A stretch of DNA of 64,000 bases from Ascarosepion bandense (taxonomy: Eukaryota; Mollusca; Cephalopoda; Sepiida; Sepiidae). The stretch is taken from positions 706,501 to 770,500 of the forward strand of contig JBBBDQ010001939.1 in assembly GCA_037127315.1 (NCBI GenBank). Direction: 5' to 3'. The notes beneath the pieces were generated by a model. That model was not told the origin of the DNA, searched no databases, and saw nothing but the letters and a program-made list of their open reading frames with translations. The position numbers were made by a program, and so were the translations under genes. Position 1 is the stretch's first letter. Every line of letters starts with the position of its first letter. This document shows positions 1-10,381 of the stretch, piece after piece.

Positions 1-1660
1 AAGGTCATTTTTAATGGTGTGACCTTTGTTGGATATTTTAAAGTGTGACCTTTGCTGGCGATTTGTAATTTCTTTCAAATTCTCTTTTTTCTTCCAAATA
101 AAGAAAAAGTGATTAAATGCAAAAATCAAATCAAATAACGAATCAATCAATCAAAAATACAAACAGAATAACAAGTTCATTAAAAAAAAATCAAGTTTGA
201 CTTAACAACATAAAAAAAAATAAAAAATCAGTTTTGACTTAACAAAAAACACAGAGAATAAAAAGATCTGGCCTAACAAGTAACTATGTTGATAAAACAA
301 AACCTGAAAACAAAAATAAATAAGTTACAAATAGAAACAAAATTAAAAATGAAGTAAAAAAATCAAATTCAAATCAAATTAGATTCAAGTCAAGCTAAAC
401 AAAATGTTCAACTTTAAAAAATGATGAATTAAAAAAAACAAACACAGCAGTGCACCTGACAAAACAATCAACAACAGGAAGTCACATGATAAAACAGCAA
501 ACTGATGTATGCAGTCACTATGACTTCATCCTGTTTACATGAAAAAAATATTTTAAAAAAAGGTAGGATGTTATACTTAATTTGAATACATAATAGGACA
601 TACATACGTCCACAAACTTTACCAGAAATTAAAGATCAAATGTTACTTTATTTTCTCATATATTTTATTAATGGATTATTAAACAATTTAAATATTACAA
701 ATTTTTCAAATGTAAAGTAGTAACTGTGGCATGTGATTATTTATAGAGTATTTCAATACATGATTTTTAAAAATTCTCAATTATAAAAAAAAGATTTTTT
801 CAGCACAAATTTAAAGATCCACTTTTGCAAATCCAAGACACATAAATCGTTATTGATTGCATAAAATTGCACTTCCAAAAAATTTGTGTTTTGGAAAATT
901 TTAACATTCATTACAGAGTTTCTCAATGCTAAAATCTGTTACTAATTATGCCTGCAAAAAGCATAGGAAAAGCATAAAAAAAAAGAAGAAAGCTTAGAAG
1001 ATCCAAACAAAAATTGAGCAGAAAACCTAATTCTTTAAGTAGAGAGGCAACTAAATTATCACCTACTCTTTGCCTTTGCTTTTCAATTGAGGTTTGAAAG
1101 TTCTGTTTTTCACCTAAAGAGATGAATTTCAAATTAAAGAATTTTTTTTCTCAAATACTAAGTCTGGTATATAAAAAATCTACAACATTCCAGTAATATT
1201 GACTGGGAATTTCTCCAAGACTCTCTCCAGAAGCAACAAAATTCTACTGATGTTATTTTAGAAACTTCGCAAATAACTGTTTCAATGATTACTAAAGTAG
1301 ATGTCTACCTACAGTTATATTAATACAGGCATTAATTTTGGGCTAAGTAAAAGGAAATGTGTGTGGAGAATATTGTTTTGCTTTGGAATAAGGAAGACTT
1401 GTCTGATTTGAAAATCACCATTCTGGCTCATGTATATGTAAGTTTGGTTAAAAACCAATGAAAGTTACCTGTTGATTATTTTTTATTTACTCCTTTAGTA
1501 TTTCTAATAATTTTTTTTTATTTTTGGTTGGTATATGTATATAAAGCTAAATTGGTAAGTTGTATCTACAAAAAAAAACACACAGAAATCTCCAAAATTA
1601 TTAGAAATATTGAAGAAATAAAAAAAAAAAATCAATTAGGAACTTTTGTTTTTTAATCAA
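1..1660. other. A-rich sequence without a recognised gene
   Basis: AT-rich, with many A runs on the plus strand. I see no transposon protein, SINE head or tandem array. The only item worth noting is a weak candidate exon on the minus strand at 1027-1113, listed separately. Confidence 0.5.
1027..1113 (-). CDS. weak candidate internal exon, product unknown
   Basis: On the minus strand an 87-nt open segment is preceded by a pyrimidine-rich stretch ending in CTCTTTAG and followed by GTTTTC. Its length is a multiple of three and it keeps the same phase at both ends. It encodes a charged, helix-like peptide beginning EKQNFQTSIEKQRQRVGDN and ending LVASLLKEL. I do not recognise the family. The donor is weak and no flanking exon is visible, so this may be chance. 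Confidence 0.15.
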
Positions 1661-1666
1661 ATGTGA

Positions 1667-1668
<2 letters not shown>

Positions 1669-1704
<36 letters not shown>
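1669..1704. repeat. (TA)n microsatellite
   Basis: Uninterrupted AT dinucleotide run of about 36 bases. Confidence 0.95.
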
Positions 1705-1707
<3 letters not shown>

Positions 1708-2002
1708 GATATAAGAATTCTTCTTTAAAGATTCTTCTTTGGATTTTATCAAGAATCTCTAAATATATAGCAGGAGTACTGTAAATGTATCAACAATATT
1801 CAAAGCATGCACAAATGCTAAACTTATAGATATGAAAAATAAGTTCAGTTGAGAAAAATTGCCTAGCACAACATACTGTATCAACTTTCCTAGCAGCAGA
1901 CCTAGCAATTAATTTAACTCCATGTCAACAGGGAAAAGTTAGACTGAGAAGGCATGAGTCACTCTCCTAAAGGGCAACATCAGTTATGCTGATGGAAGGT
2001 AG

Positions 2003-2004
<2 letters not shown>

Positions 2005-2037
<33 letters not shown>
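2005..2037. repeat. (TA)n microsatellite
   Basis: Uninterrupted AT dinucleotide run of about 33 bases. Confidence 0.95.
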
Positions 2038-2040
<3 letters not shown>

Positions 2041-2179
2041 TCTCACACCCTGATTGAGCACTCTGGAAGAATGGTAGACTTTGAAAAACAGTAGCTACTC
2101 TGGCATCTACGCATTGTTCATTCAGTAATGAATTAGAACACTCTCAGTTATTGGACATGTATAATGATAATATACACGC

Positions 2180-2318
2180 TAAGGGTCTGCCTCCTTCTAC
2201 TGAGCGCCTGTAACTCAATTCAGTTGGGTTTCAATCCTGAGTAAAAGGTAATCGGCTGTCTAACCGTACTGATGAGCTGTGATACAGCGAAACAGATCTG
2301 TCTGCGGATGACTATATA
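2180..2318 (+). repeat. possible tRNA-like SINE fragment
   Basis: GC content is higher than in the flanks, a B-box-like GGGTTTCAATCC lies near 2224, and a short stem around GATGAGCTGTGATACAGC follows. It ends in a TA run. The look is that of a SINE head, but no second copy occurs in the window to confirm it. Confidence 0.3.
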
Positions 2319-2334
2319 TATATAAAAAATCTTG

Positions 2335-2575
2335 AAGATTAACAAAATGGTTTTTTAACAACTGACTTATTTAATTTATTTGTATGAACATTATTTTTAA
2401 TTGATACTCATATTTGAGTAGATATTCTGTTTTTAATCAAACAATATATTTATATATTTATTTCTACCAGCCTGATTAATTATGATAAATCTTGTTACGA
2501 AAATGTGTCATTTGGCAGGATTCAAATCTGCGATCTCTATCAACATAGGGGAAGCAACCAACTGATCAGGTGCAT
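2335..2575 (-). repeat. tRNA-like SINE family B, copy 1
   Basis: Minus-strand copy of a dispersed repeat also found at 2576-2805, 2935-3185 and 20990-21250. Read on the minus strand it starts with a tRNA-like section containing GATTTGAATCCTGC, a B-box-like sequence. It then runs through a body with AATGTGTCAT and AGTAGATATTCTGT-type words (or their complements) shared by all copies. With copy 2 it forms an imperfect inverted repeat with arms of about 220 bp. Confidence 0.65.
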
Positions 2576-2805
2576 CTTAGATCTATGTTGATTGGGCTTG
2601 CAGGTTTGAATCCTGCTGAATGACACACATTTTTGTAACAAAATTTATCCTAAATAATCAGGCAGATAAAAATAATTATATAAATATACTGTTTAATTAA
2701 AGACAGAACATCTATTCAAATATGAATATCAATTAAAAATAATGTTTATACAAATAAATTAAATATGTCGGTTGTTAAAACCATTTCATTAATTTTTGGG
2801 ATTTT
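2576..2805 (+). repeat. tRNA-like SINE family B, copy 2
   Basis: Plus-strand copy beginning in the tRNA-like part, with CAGGTTTGAATCCTGC near 2601. The body follows to TTGTTAAAACC near 2785. It lies head to head with copy 1. Confidence 0.65.
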
Positions 2806-2934
2806 CTGTAACATTGTATGTTTAAGTTTGTTGACATTACAATACATTTAAGAGCAGAAATGGTTATTTATGTAGAATTGAAAATTGTGTTATATAAGGC
2901 TTGATTTGACTTTGATTAGACTGTGGAATCAATC

Positions 2935-3185
2935 GTGGTCAAGCAGTCTTAGACACACCAGATAAGTTGGTGGCTTCCCCTATGTTAATAGGGGTTGCAG
3001 ATTTGAATCCTGCTGAATGACACACATTTTTGTAACAAAGTTTATCAAAAATATTCAAGCCAGTAGAAATAAATATATAAACATATTGTTTGACTAAAAA
3101 CAGAATATCTACTCAAATACGAGTATCGATTAAAAAAATTGTTCATACAAATAAATTATATATATATATATATTTATATATCAGG
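2935..3185 (+). repeat. tRNA-like SINE family B, copy 3
   Basis: Longest tRNA-like head of the four. A CCCCTATGTTAATAGGGG stem resembles the long variable arm of a Leu/Ser-type tRNA and is followed by TTGCAGATTTGAATCCTGC. The body ends in an AT run at about 3160-3180. The tRNA type is inferred from the variable-arm-like stem only. Confidence 0.65.
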
Positions 3186-3502
3186 CTCTTCAAAACTCTA
3201 ACAGACAACACAAGACGCGTTCCCTTCATTATCAATAACCCCAACCAACCTCCCACAACAACAATGAACCAAATATAGGGAGCAGACGAATTCAGTTTTG
3301 CTTTTACCTCCTGAAGAAACGTTGGGCACCCAACGTAGAAACAAACATATGATTGTCGAGGACATATATTAAAAAATAATGTACATGTTCTAAAACATAA
3401 TTTATAATATATATATATATATACACACACTAGCCAAATAGTGGCTAGTTGAACCAGAAGATGGTAGTTTGAAAAAAATGCTCATTGCTCAACCAACATA
3501 AT

Positions 3503-3634
3503 ATTAATATTAATAAATATACATATTATCCTACATCTATACCATGACTCAGAATATCATGCACTAAGCAATCATCAGGTTATCTCAGTTGTAATATTGA
3601 TGTAGGATAATATGTACTTTTATTAATATATACT
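3503..3634. repeat. small fold-back element
   Basis: Arms of about 34 nt at 3503-3537 and 3599-3632 are near-perfect reverse complements, sharing CATATTATCCTACATC, around a 61-nt centre. It could form a hairpin or be a tiny MITE. No target duplication is clear. Confidence 0.5.
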
Positions 3635-3647
3635 TTATAGCTCAGTT

Positions 3648-3950
3648 ATATCTTGTGGTGCAGTGGATATCGGCTCAGAACGAGAAATTGGGAAGTTGAG
3701 TTTGAATTCCAGTTGAATTCATTGCATTCACTTACATGCAAATACCCTTGGGAAAGGTATTAATTCATCTCTTCCCACTAGTTATGGGTTAAATAACAGA
3801 ACAGAGTAGGTTCTATAGCCTTGGCTGGCAACCAGTCTACTGCAGAAAATAATGACAATCTACTGCGTGTTAATCTTTTGCTGAGTCAGTCATGTCTCTT
3901 TTGAGACATGATCACCAAAGTGTGTATCATGTATGGCACTTATGACTGAC
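3648..3950 (+). repeat. tRNA-headed SINE family A, 5S part absent
   Basis: It starts with a Pol III A box matching the consensus (TGGTGCAGTGG near 3656) and has a B-box-like GAGTTTGAATTCC about 45 bases on. The body contains GGAAAGGTATTAAT and a conserved hairpin (GTCATGTCTC/GAGACATGAT, 3888-3911). It ends GGCACTTATGACTGAC. Related copies lie at 31839-32012 and 44864-45172, both on the minus strand. The head of the 51925-52437 element is the same module. Confidence 0.8.
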
Positions 3951-4014
3951 TATATTACATTGAGCACTATTTTATTAAGACCAGAAATATATCTATATGT
4001 ATTTGTGTGTATAT

Positions 4015-4015
<1 letters not shown>

Positions 4016-4070
<55 letters not shown>
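4016..4070. repeat. (TA)n(GT)n compound microsatellite
   Basis: About 32 bases of TA followed by about 23 bases of GT. Confidence 0.95.
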
Positions 4071-4622
4071 AAGCTTGGGAATTCTGCATCAGCATAAATT
4101 AGAGAGCAAAAAAAAAAAAAAGAAAGAAATGGTTTAATCCCTATGTTTTATCATCCGATTGCTATTTCAGTAATCCTTTTTATTCTCTTTCTGAAATCTT
4201 TCCCTTATATATATCACTTATAATTTTTATTGTATTTATGTATACAATAGCACCATTTTGTTAATAAGATTTGCTTAAATTCTTGACTCATACCAGTCCT
4301 GCTTTTATTGCTTTTTAATGTCTTCCATAATAAATTTGCATACAAAACCCCTAAGAGGCTTACATTAATTTTTTAACCATTTACAATTTTCATCTTTCTA
4401 AGATTCATTGCATTTTAAAGTAAAACAATTTTATTTTCTTATTTCATGTATTGTGTCCCTTCAAGACGTGGTCGATCACAGCTCTCTCTACAATTTCCTA
4501 TTTTTTTGTAGCTCTTAGCAATGTTTGCCATTTTACTATCTCTCTTACTCCCTGTTCTACCATCTGTTTACACAAACTTTTGTGTAGGTTACTCATTGTT
4601 TTTTTCTGTTCTTCCTGCATTA

Positions 4623-4795
4623 GGCTTATAGCCATAACATCAGTTCTCCTATCACTGAAGTTAAGCAAGGTCAAGTTTGGTCATTACCTAGATTGGTGAT
4701 CATTTGAGAAGATCAGGTGTTATAAGCTTGGATGTGCAACTAGTATAATGGATAACAACTCAGAATTGAAGATTCAAGGATACGACAGTAGTGAA
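4623..4795 (+). repeat. degenerate 5S rRNA / tRNA-Arg-like heterodimeric SINE
   Basis: 4623-4730 follows the whole plan of a 5S rRNA gene. It opens GGCTTATAGCCATAACATC, has the internal promoter word ACTGAAGTTAAGCA near 4652, and closes GTGTTATAAGCTT. It is directly followed by a tRNA-like stretch with ATAATGGATAAC (4746 on) and GAAGATTCAAGGATACGAC, which resembles a tRNA-Arg (A box, anticodon stem and B box). The order 5S then tRNA is repeated at 51925. Many substitutions make a working 5S gene very unlikely. Confidence 0.65.
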
Positions 4796-4969
4796 TGAGG
4801 ATTCATATTGAAAATACTTACAACAAGTGACTATTGTTATTTGTTTGTTTGTTCCTGTTTAACGACCTATCAACATCTAAAGGGTCATTTAAAGCCAGAA
4901 ATGTATTTTTATTTTAAATCACAGTTGTTGGTAATATTTTTCATTCAAAAAAGTTTTGTTGGTAATATT

Positions 4970-5612
4970 TGTGCTGTTTCTTATTTTATTTTCCACACAC
5001 ACACACATACACACAATAAAAATTAATTCACACCACGTGTATCTCAAAAAAATACAATTGCGTGGGAATTCACTCCTTACCATACCCTGTGGGGTCAAAA
5101 ACAAGGACGGTGCACACAAAAACTCGGATGTAGTGGAAAGTACACCACGTGGTCAAAAATATGATTTTTTGACCAATCAGGGCTCGACATAAGAAACACA
5201 TTTCTTAATCTCCCCGGAGCCTCACCATTCAGATATAAGGAAGGTAGAAACTCTCAACAGACCAGAGGGAACAGCGACTAGCTGACACCAAAAGGGCATA
5301 CGGACAGCTCACAGCACACACACACACAGAATTCAGCAGTTCACACACCAGGCATTATCACGTATCAGTGAACATTCTTTCACCCTCTTTTTCTCTCATC
5401 TTGCTTGCCACACATCGTCCTACCTTTCCCTCTCACATTCCCAGTTCCTTTCTTTCTCCCTTTTTTTTACAGCTTTACAGACAATTTCATTTTTGTACAA
5501 AAAAATAATTCTTTTATTTTTTTTGCGAAAATAAACAAAAGTTTATTTTACTTTATTTGTAGTGCATTTTTCTTTTTATTATTTGTTTGAGGGACTTCTT
5601 AGCCCCTCTTCA
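4970..5612 (+). mobile_element. solo LTR of a gypsy-type element
   Basis: 643 bp beginning TGTGCTG and ending CTCTTCA. It is flanked by the 4-bp duplication TATT (4966-4969 and 5613-5616), with no coding sequence on either side. A TATA-like AGATATAAGG lies at about 5237 and AATAAA at about 5531, which sets plus orientation. It lies inside a tandemly duplicated 32-bp section of a SINE. No internal region of the same family was recognised in the window, so the class is inferred from LTR form and duplication length. Confidence 0.7.
4994..5016. repeat. (CA)n microsatellite
   Basis: Short CA run with one T interruption, inside the solo LTR. Confidence 0.9.
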
Positions 5613-5918
5613 TATTTTTCATTCAAAAAAGTTTTGTTGGTAAATACTTTCATAGCATTTTGACCCCGGTTTGGGGGGTTAACTATTTACCCATAGCTGG
5701 GACCCTAACAGGTGCTACCACCCTCGGTCAGGGCAGAGATGGGAACAACAGCAATTAAGAGGTGGTTCCACGCTCCTCACAACCTCCCAATCAGAGGCCT
5801 TGCTGCCGGATGCAGTTTATGGTCATACCCAGGACCACAAGTGACTATGACAGAGTCTGAATAAGAACTTATGCAAAAGTGTTTGACAATACTGTTTTAA
5901 ACCATAACAATAACAAAT

Positions 5919-6900
5919 ATGGGTTTTGTAAGGATCTATTTTTTAAAAAGGAATAATGTTGGAAACACAAAACTTTGTTGCAAAATGGGACAATTTGCGA
6001 AATTGACTAAGGCTTTATATGCTAACATGCAGCAGCAGCAACTACAACAACTTGAAACGTCACAAAAGATTTATCAGGACAAACTGACGCAATTAGGCAA
6101 ACAACAAACTAAACACACAAAATTGTTATGCAAATCTATGTTATCTAAAAGTACTATACAGTAATGCAGTTCAAGATTTTTTTCAGCCAAAGGTATACCT
6201 AATTCTTTATCAAAATTTAAATGTGACACAGGAAATGGTGTCACTTTTCTAGCTTATTTTGATAGATACAAAACAATTTTTTTCGAAAAAATGAGCCCAA
6301 TGGTCTGATGAACAGAAAATCACCTTGTTGTTACAAAAACTAGGTACAGATGAAAATATGAAATATGCAAATCTTATATTACCAAAAATAAAAACAGGAA
6401 GAAATTTCTTTTGAAAAAATGATAAAGATTTTATCGGGAAACTTTGAAGAATGGGACAGTTTGTTTCATACAAGATATAAATGCTTGAACATTATGTAAC
6501 AAGGAAATGAAGATTTTGTCGCATATACCAGAAATGTTAGTTCACAATTATTTAATTAGGCATTTTGTCGGTCAACATGTTCAAGTGCTTAATTTTCTTG
6601 TAAGGACTAACAGTGGCTAAGGATAAAGATATCTGATCCAGAATATTGACAAAAATGAAGAAAGATCCAAAAATAACACTGCAGAAAGTAACTGAGGAGT
6701 GCCAAAAATTGATAAACATGAAACAAGACAACATAATAGTTGAGGAAAAGAATACTGTTCATTCAGACTATTAAACCACAGAAATTTACAAAAAGTAAGG
6801 TAAAACCATCTCCATGTGATGGCTGTGGGGGTCACATTTTAAAAAAGACTGTTTTTTCAAAGACAAGGCTTGTTTTGTGTGTGGCTATATAGGAAACAAA
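5919..6900 (+). pseudogene. gag: gypsy gag (capsid and nucleocapsid) remnant
   Basis: The first 81 codons are open and contain a glutamine-rich stretch (MQQQQLQQLE) typical of the gag N-terminus. After stops, other frames continue with LLLQKLGTDENMKYANLILP and, near 6660, KMKKDPKITLQKVTEECQKL, a capsid C-terminal pattern of this lineage. Near 6820-6915 come two zinc-knuckle relics. The first reads CDGCGGHILKKDC and is shortened. The second reads CFVCGYIGNKSTHC, where the zinc-binding His is replaced by Asn. Gag would package element RNA; this copy cannot. Confidence 0.7.
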
Positions 6901-6959
6901 AGCACTCACTGCAGAAATAAACTAAAAAACAAAAAGACAAAATTTAAAACTAAAGTAAA

Positions 6960-7376
6960 TGTTGTTCTGACTGAAAATGTAATCAAAGATGGTGAGAAAC
7001 AAAAGTATGTGAATACAAAGATAAATGGTCAAACAGTGAAACTACGACTTTTGGACACTGGTAGTGATATTTCTATTATAAATGAACAAATGTGGGAAAA
7101 ATAGGTAGCCCACCATTAAAAAATACTGAAAAAGTAGTGCAAGGTCCATCAGGAAGTAGGCTAAACTTCAAAGGTAAATTTTTCTGCAATGTATTGCTTT
7201 TTGAAAAGACATTCAGATCAAAAGTTTATGTGCTACCTGGTATGACAAATCTGTTTGGTACAGATAAGATTGTGCTATTCAATTTATGGGAACTATCTGT
7301 GAATTTGTTTTGCAATAAAGTAGATGTGCTAGCTAATAAAATAATAAAAAAACAGAAAAATTTATTTCTGGTTTAA
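6960..7376 (+). pseudogene. pro: gypsy aspartic protease remnant
   Basis: The active-site signature LLDTGSDISII is intact at about 7050-7082, preceded by TKINGQTVKLR, the usual first beta strand of retropepsins. The frame stops right after NEQMWEK and continues in the next frame from 7092 (GKIGSPPLKN to LFCNKVDVLA). The flap and second lobe are recognisable only by position. The protease would mature Gag-Pol. Confidence 0.75.
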
Positions 7377-7479
7377 AAAATATTTTCCACATGTATTCTC
7401 TGAAGGACTCAAAGAATGCATGAAAACCAACATAAGTTTGAATTAAAAGTCACCAGAAACACCAAACACCAGAAAATTT

Positions 7480-8660
7480 AAGCCCAAAAGAAATGTACTG
7501 TTCTCAACTTTAGAACCAGTGAACCAAGAACTAGAACATTTAGAAGAAATGGGTATGATTTCAAAAGTGGAATACTCAGATTGGGCGTCACTGACCATGT
7601 ATGTAAAAAAATAAAAATAAAATTAGAGCATGTGCTGATTTTTAACTGAATTGAATGATTGCCTGGAAAACCATGCATACCCTTTACCTTCACAAAAGGA
7701 CATTTTTCAAGACTAAATGGTGGTAAAATTTTTTCAAAAATAGATTTATCAGATGCTTACCTCCAGGTAAAAATCGATGAAAAATGCTCAAAATTACTCA
7801 CACTAAAAATGCATAAAGGCCTTTATAGACTAAATAGACTTTCATTTGGGTTGAAAGTCACTCCAAGTTTATTTTAACAAATAATGGATACCATGTTGGT
7901 AGGATTACAGTTTTCTGTATCATACCTTGATGACGTCCTACTAAAGAGTGAGACTAACAAGAAAGATAAAAAGCATATAAAGACAGTTTTCCAGAAAATA
8001 GACGAGTATGGTTTCATACTAAAAAATGTAAATTTCTTATGAAACAAATCAAGTATTTCTGTCAAATAATTGACAGAAATGGCAAAAAGCCTGACCCTGA
8101 AAGAGCTGAAGCCATTAAGAACATGTCAGCACTTAACAACGTCATTAATCTTCAGGCATTTTTAAGCTTGGCCAACTACTACAACATCTACATCCCCAGA
8201 ATGTATGACCTTAGCACCCTTTTGAACAACCTATTAAAAAAGGGAAATAGAATTGGTCAAAAGAGTGTGAAGAAGCTTTTCAGAAGATAAAAAAGTTGTT
8301 TGTTGTCAGATCTATCCCCTGCTCATTTATGACACTGAACGTGAAATAATCATGGCATCCGATGTTAGTAATTACAGGATTGGAGCAGTAATTCTCCATA
8401 AATTTGAAGACGGGACCACAAAGCCTATAGCCCATGCTTCTAGAACTTTGCTTTTAGCAGAAAGAAACTATAGCCAGATTGAAAAGGAGAGTCTGGCCAT
8501 AATCTACACAGTAAAAATTACACAGGTATATTCATGGATGAAAATTTACTTTACAAATGGAACATCGACCATTACTAACAATTTTCATATCCAAGAAGAG
8601 TATCCCTACCCATACAATCAATTGGCTATAGTGTTAGGGAATAATTTTATTAAATTATGA
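7480..8660 (+). pseudogene. pol: gypsy reverse transcriptase and RNase H remnant
   Basis: Segments in order: the fingers region LEHLEEMGMISKVEYSDWAS near 7537; motif A FSKIDLSDAYLQVKID near 7734; LSFGLK; the catalytic YLDD box in SVSYLDDVLLK near 7915-7950; the thumb with LQAFLSLANYYNIYIPRM near 8150; then RNase H from 8352 with SDVSNYRIGAVI and YSQIEKESLAIIY. Catalytic boxes are present but at least four stops or frameshifts separate them. RT copies element RNA to DNA and RNase H removes the template. Confidence 0.85.
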
Positions 8661-8959
8661 TTTCAAAATGGAATTTTTACCCTCAAAGAAGCTTGGACAT
8701 ACCGATGATTTGTCTAGACTAATTCCAAATTTTGTAATGCCTTTAGAGGATATAGTAATAGCTGTCCTAAGAAAAAGAAAAATGACTATCAGTGTTACTA
8801 AGTAATACTATCTATGAATTGCCAGTGACTCTGGAAGATATTAAGGGAGAAGTGGAAAAGAACAAATATGGCTAAATGAAAGATATAAAAAGGGATATAA
8901 AATATCAACTTTTTCAAAATGTGATCAAGTACTCTTTTATGCAGATAGTATAGTAATGC

Positions 8960-9981
8960 CTTTTTTACTACAAAAGAAAATTCTGAATAAATTTCACATT
9001 GGTCATCCTGGTGTTTCAAGGATGAAAAGTTTAATGCATAGCTATACATATTGGCCTAGGATGAACCAAGATATTGAAAAATTGTGAAAGCATGTAGAGG
9101 TTGCCAACTAGTGTCAAAAGCACCACAGATAAATTTTCAGCCATGGCCCAAAACAGACATTCTGTTGACAAGACTGTACATTGATTATGCTGGACCCCTA
9201 AACAGTCACTACTACCTCATAGTTGTGGATAGCTACTCCAAGTGGCCGGAAATCTTCAAATGTAATCATCTAACATCCTACTATAAATGTGCTGACCAAA
9301 TCTTTTTGGTGTGCCTAAAAAAATAGTAACCAACAATGGAAGACAGTTTACCAAAAATAATTTTAAAATTTCTGCACATTTCTAGCCATTGACCACACTG
9401 CAACCCCTCCTTACCATCCCAGGTACAATGGTCAAGTGGAAAGATTTGTGGACAGTTTCAAAAGAGCATTAAGAAAGATTCATGGTTTAGACACAGATGA
9501 GAGGAGCATTCAGAAATTTTTATTGGTCTACAGAGTCACTCCTAACCCAAACACAGTTTCAGGCATGTCACCAGCTGAACTAATGTTTCCAAGGAGAATT
9601 CACTTGGTATTTGACAGGCTTTTGCTGAGTCCAACAAAAGAAAACATGAAAAAAAGAAAATTTTGCAAACAAATCTTTCAAGTTCAGAGACAAAGTTTTT
9701 TCAAAAGCTATAGAAGTGGAAAGAATCTCTGGAAAGATGAAAAAATCACTAGAAGACTTGACAGAGTAACCTATATGTTGAAAGGTAAAAAACTTGAACA
9801 TAAGAGACACTTAAACCAATTAAGGCCCAGACATACTAAAGACGTCACACAAGGAATGAATGAAGAAATGCTGATGGAAGTATTGTATGATATGTTTGAC
9901 ATATCAGTTCTTCTAGTACCATCAATGCTGGAAGTATCAGTTCCTCTAACACCACCAATGAAGAAAGTATCAGCTCTGTAA
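8960..9981 (+). pseudogene. int: gypsy integrase remnant
   Basis: The N-terminal zinc-binding pair H and H (KFHIGHPGVSRM, near 8990) precedes the pair C and C in KACRGCQLV (near 9087), giving HHCC. The catalytic core follows: first Asp in LYIDYAGPL (near 9177); second position in TNNGRQF (near 9330) where Asp is Asn; Glu in RYNGQVERFVD (near 9424). The last part, 9436-9981, is open for 181 codons and carries the C-terminal domain (LKGKKLEHKRHLNQLRPR). Loss of the second Asp alone would inactivate it. Confidence 0.85.
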
Positions 9982-10114
9982 ACCCACTAATACCACAACT
10001 ATCACCAGCACAAAAATTGGTGAGACATGAGAGTTTTAGAGAGAAGAAAAAAGTGAGACGGTTATGTTCCGACCCAAAAAAGAAAATAAATTGAGCAGAA
10101 TTTCATGAGAAATT

Positions 10115-10128
10115 AGCTCAGGGGGAGG
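10115..10128 (+). promoter_or_regulatory. polypurine tract of the gypsy element
   Basis: CAGGGGGAGG lies immediately before the LTR start TGTTGTG. This is the expected site of plus-strand DNA priming. Confidence 0.75.
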
Positions 10129-10381
10129 TGTTGTGATAAAATATCCTGTACTCACTTTTCACTATGTGGACTTACTAATACAGAAAACTATATATAGTAA
10201 GCACCGCATTCACCGGAGTTTGGTTTTAGAGGCTAGTAATGTCTTACTAATCTCTGTTTGTCCACTTATTGTAATTTCTATTGCAATAACCCTCTCTTCT
10301 TTCCATTTACTACCATGTTGGTTGTTCTTTCCCCTCAAGTAACAACCTCATATACTGTAACCCTTTCTCAAGGATACAACA
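10129..10381 (+). repeat. 3' LTR of the gypsy element
   Basis: 253 bp running from TGTTGTGATAAAAT directly after the polypurine tract to AAGGATACAACA. It has TG...CA ends and a TATA-like CTATATATAGTAAG near 10187. No partner LTR is found upstream. Confidence 0.7.

Larger units (their letters stand above)
4835..5836 (-). repeat. SINE family C, minus strand, split by a solo LTR
   Basis: The head at the right end reads GGTCCTGGGTATGAC on the minus strand and matches the start of the plus-strand copy at 24487. The tail, at the left, contains GTTGATAGGTCGTTAAAC and AAACAAACAAAT. A 12-bp direct repeat ACAAGTGACTAT flanks the unit at 4823-4834 and 5837-5848, an excellent target-site duplication. 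Subtracting the nested LTR at 4970-5612 and its 4-bp duplication leaves about 355 bp. The interior has a 32-bp sequence present twice, and the LTR landed there. Confidence 0.8.
5890..10381 (+). mobile_element. Ty3/gypsy retrotransposon, 5'-truncated and decayed
   Basis: Order along the plus strand: gag, two zinc-knuckle relics, aspartic protease, reverse transcriptase, RNase H, integrase with HHCC and DDE core, polypurine tract, 3' LTR. This is the canonical Ty3/gypsy order. No 5' LTR or primer-binding site is found to the left, where a SINE target duplication ends at 5848. The element is therefore 5'-truncated. Every domain is split by stops or frameshifts, although the last integrase segment is open for 181 codons. 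Confidence 0.9.

Noticed and set aside
3309..3340. Primer-binding site or LTR at the palindrome CGTTGGGCACCCAACG
   Set aside because: The palindrome resembles the TGG-CCCAACG type of primer site, but no LTR pair or coding region flanks it on either strand.
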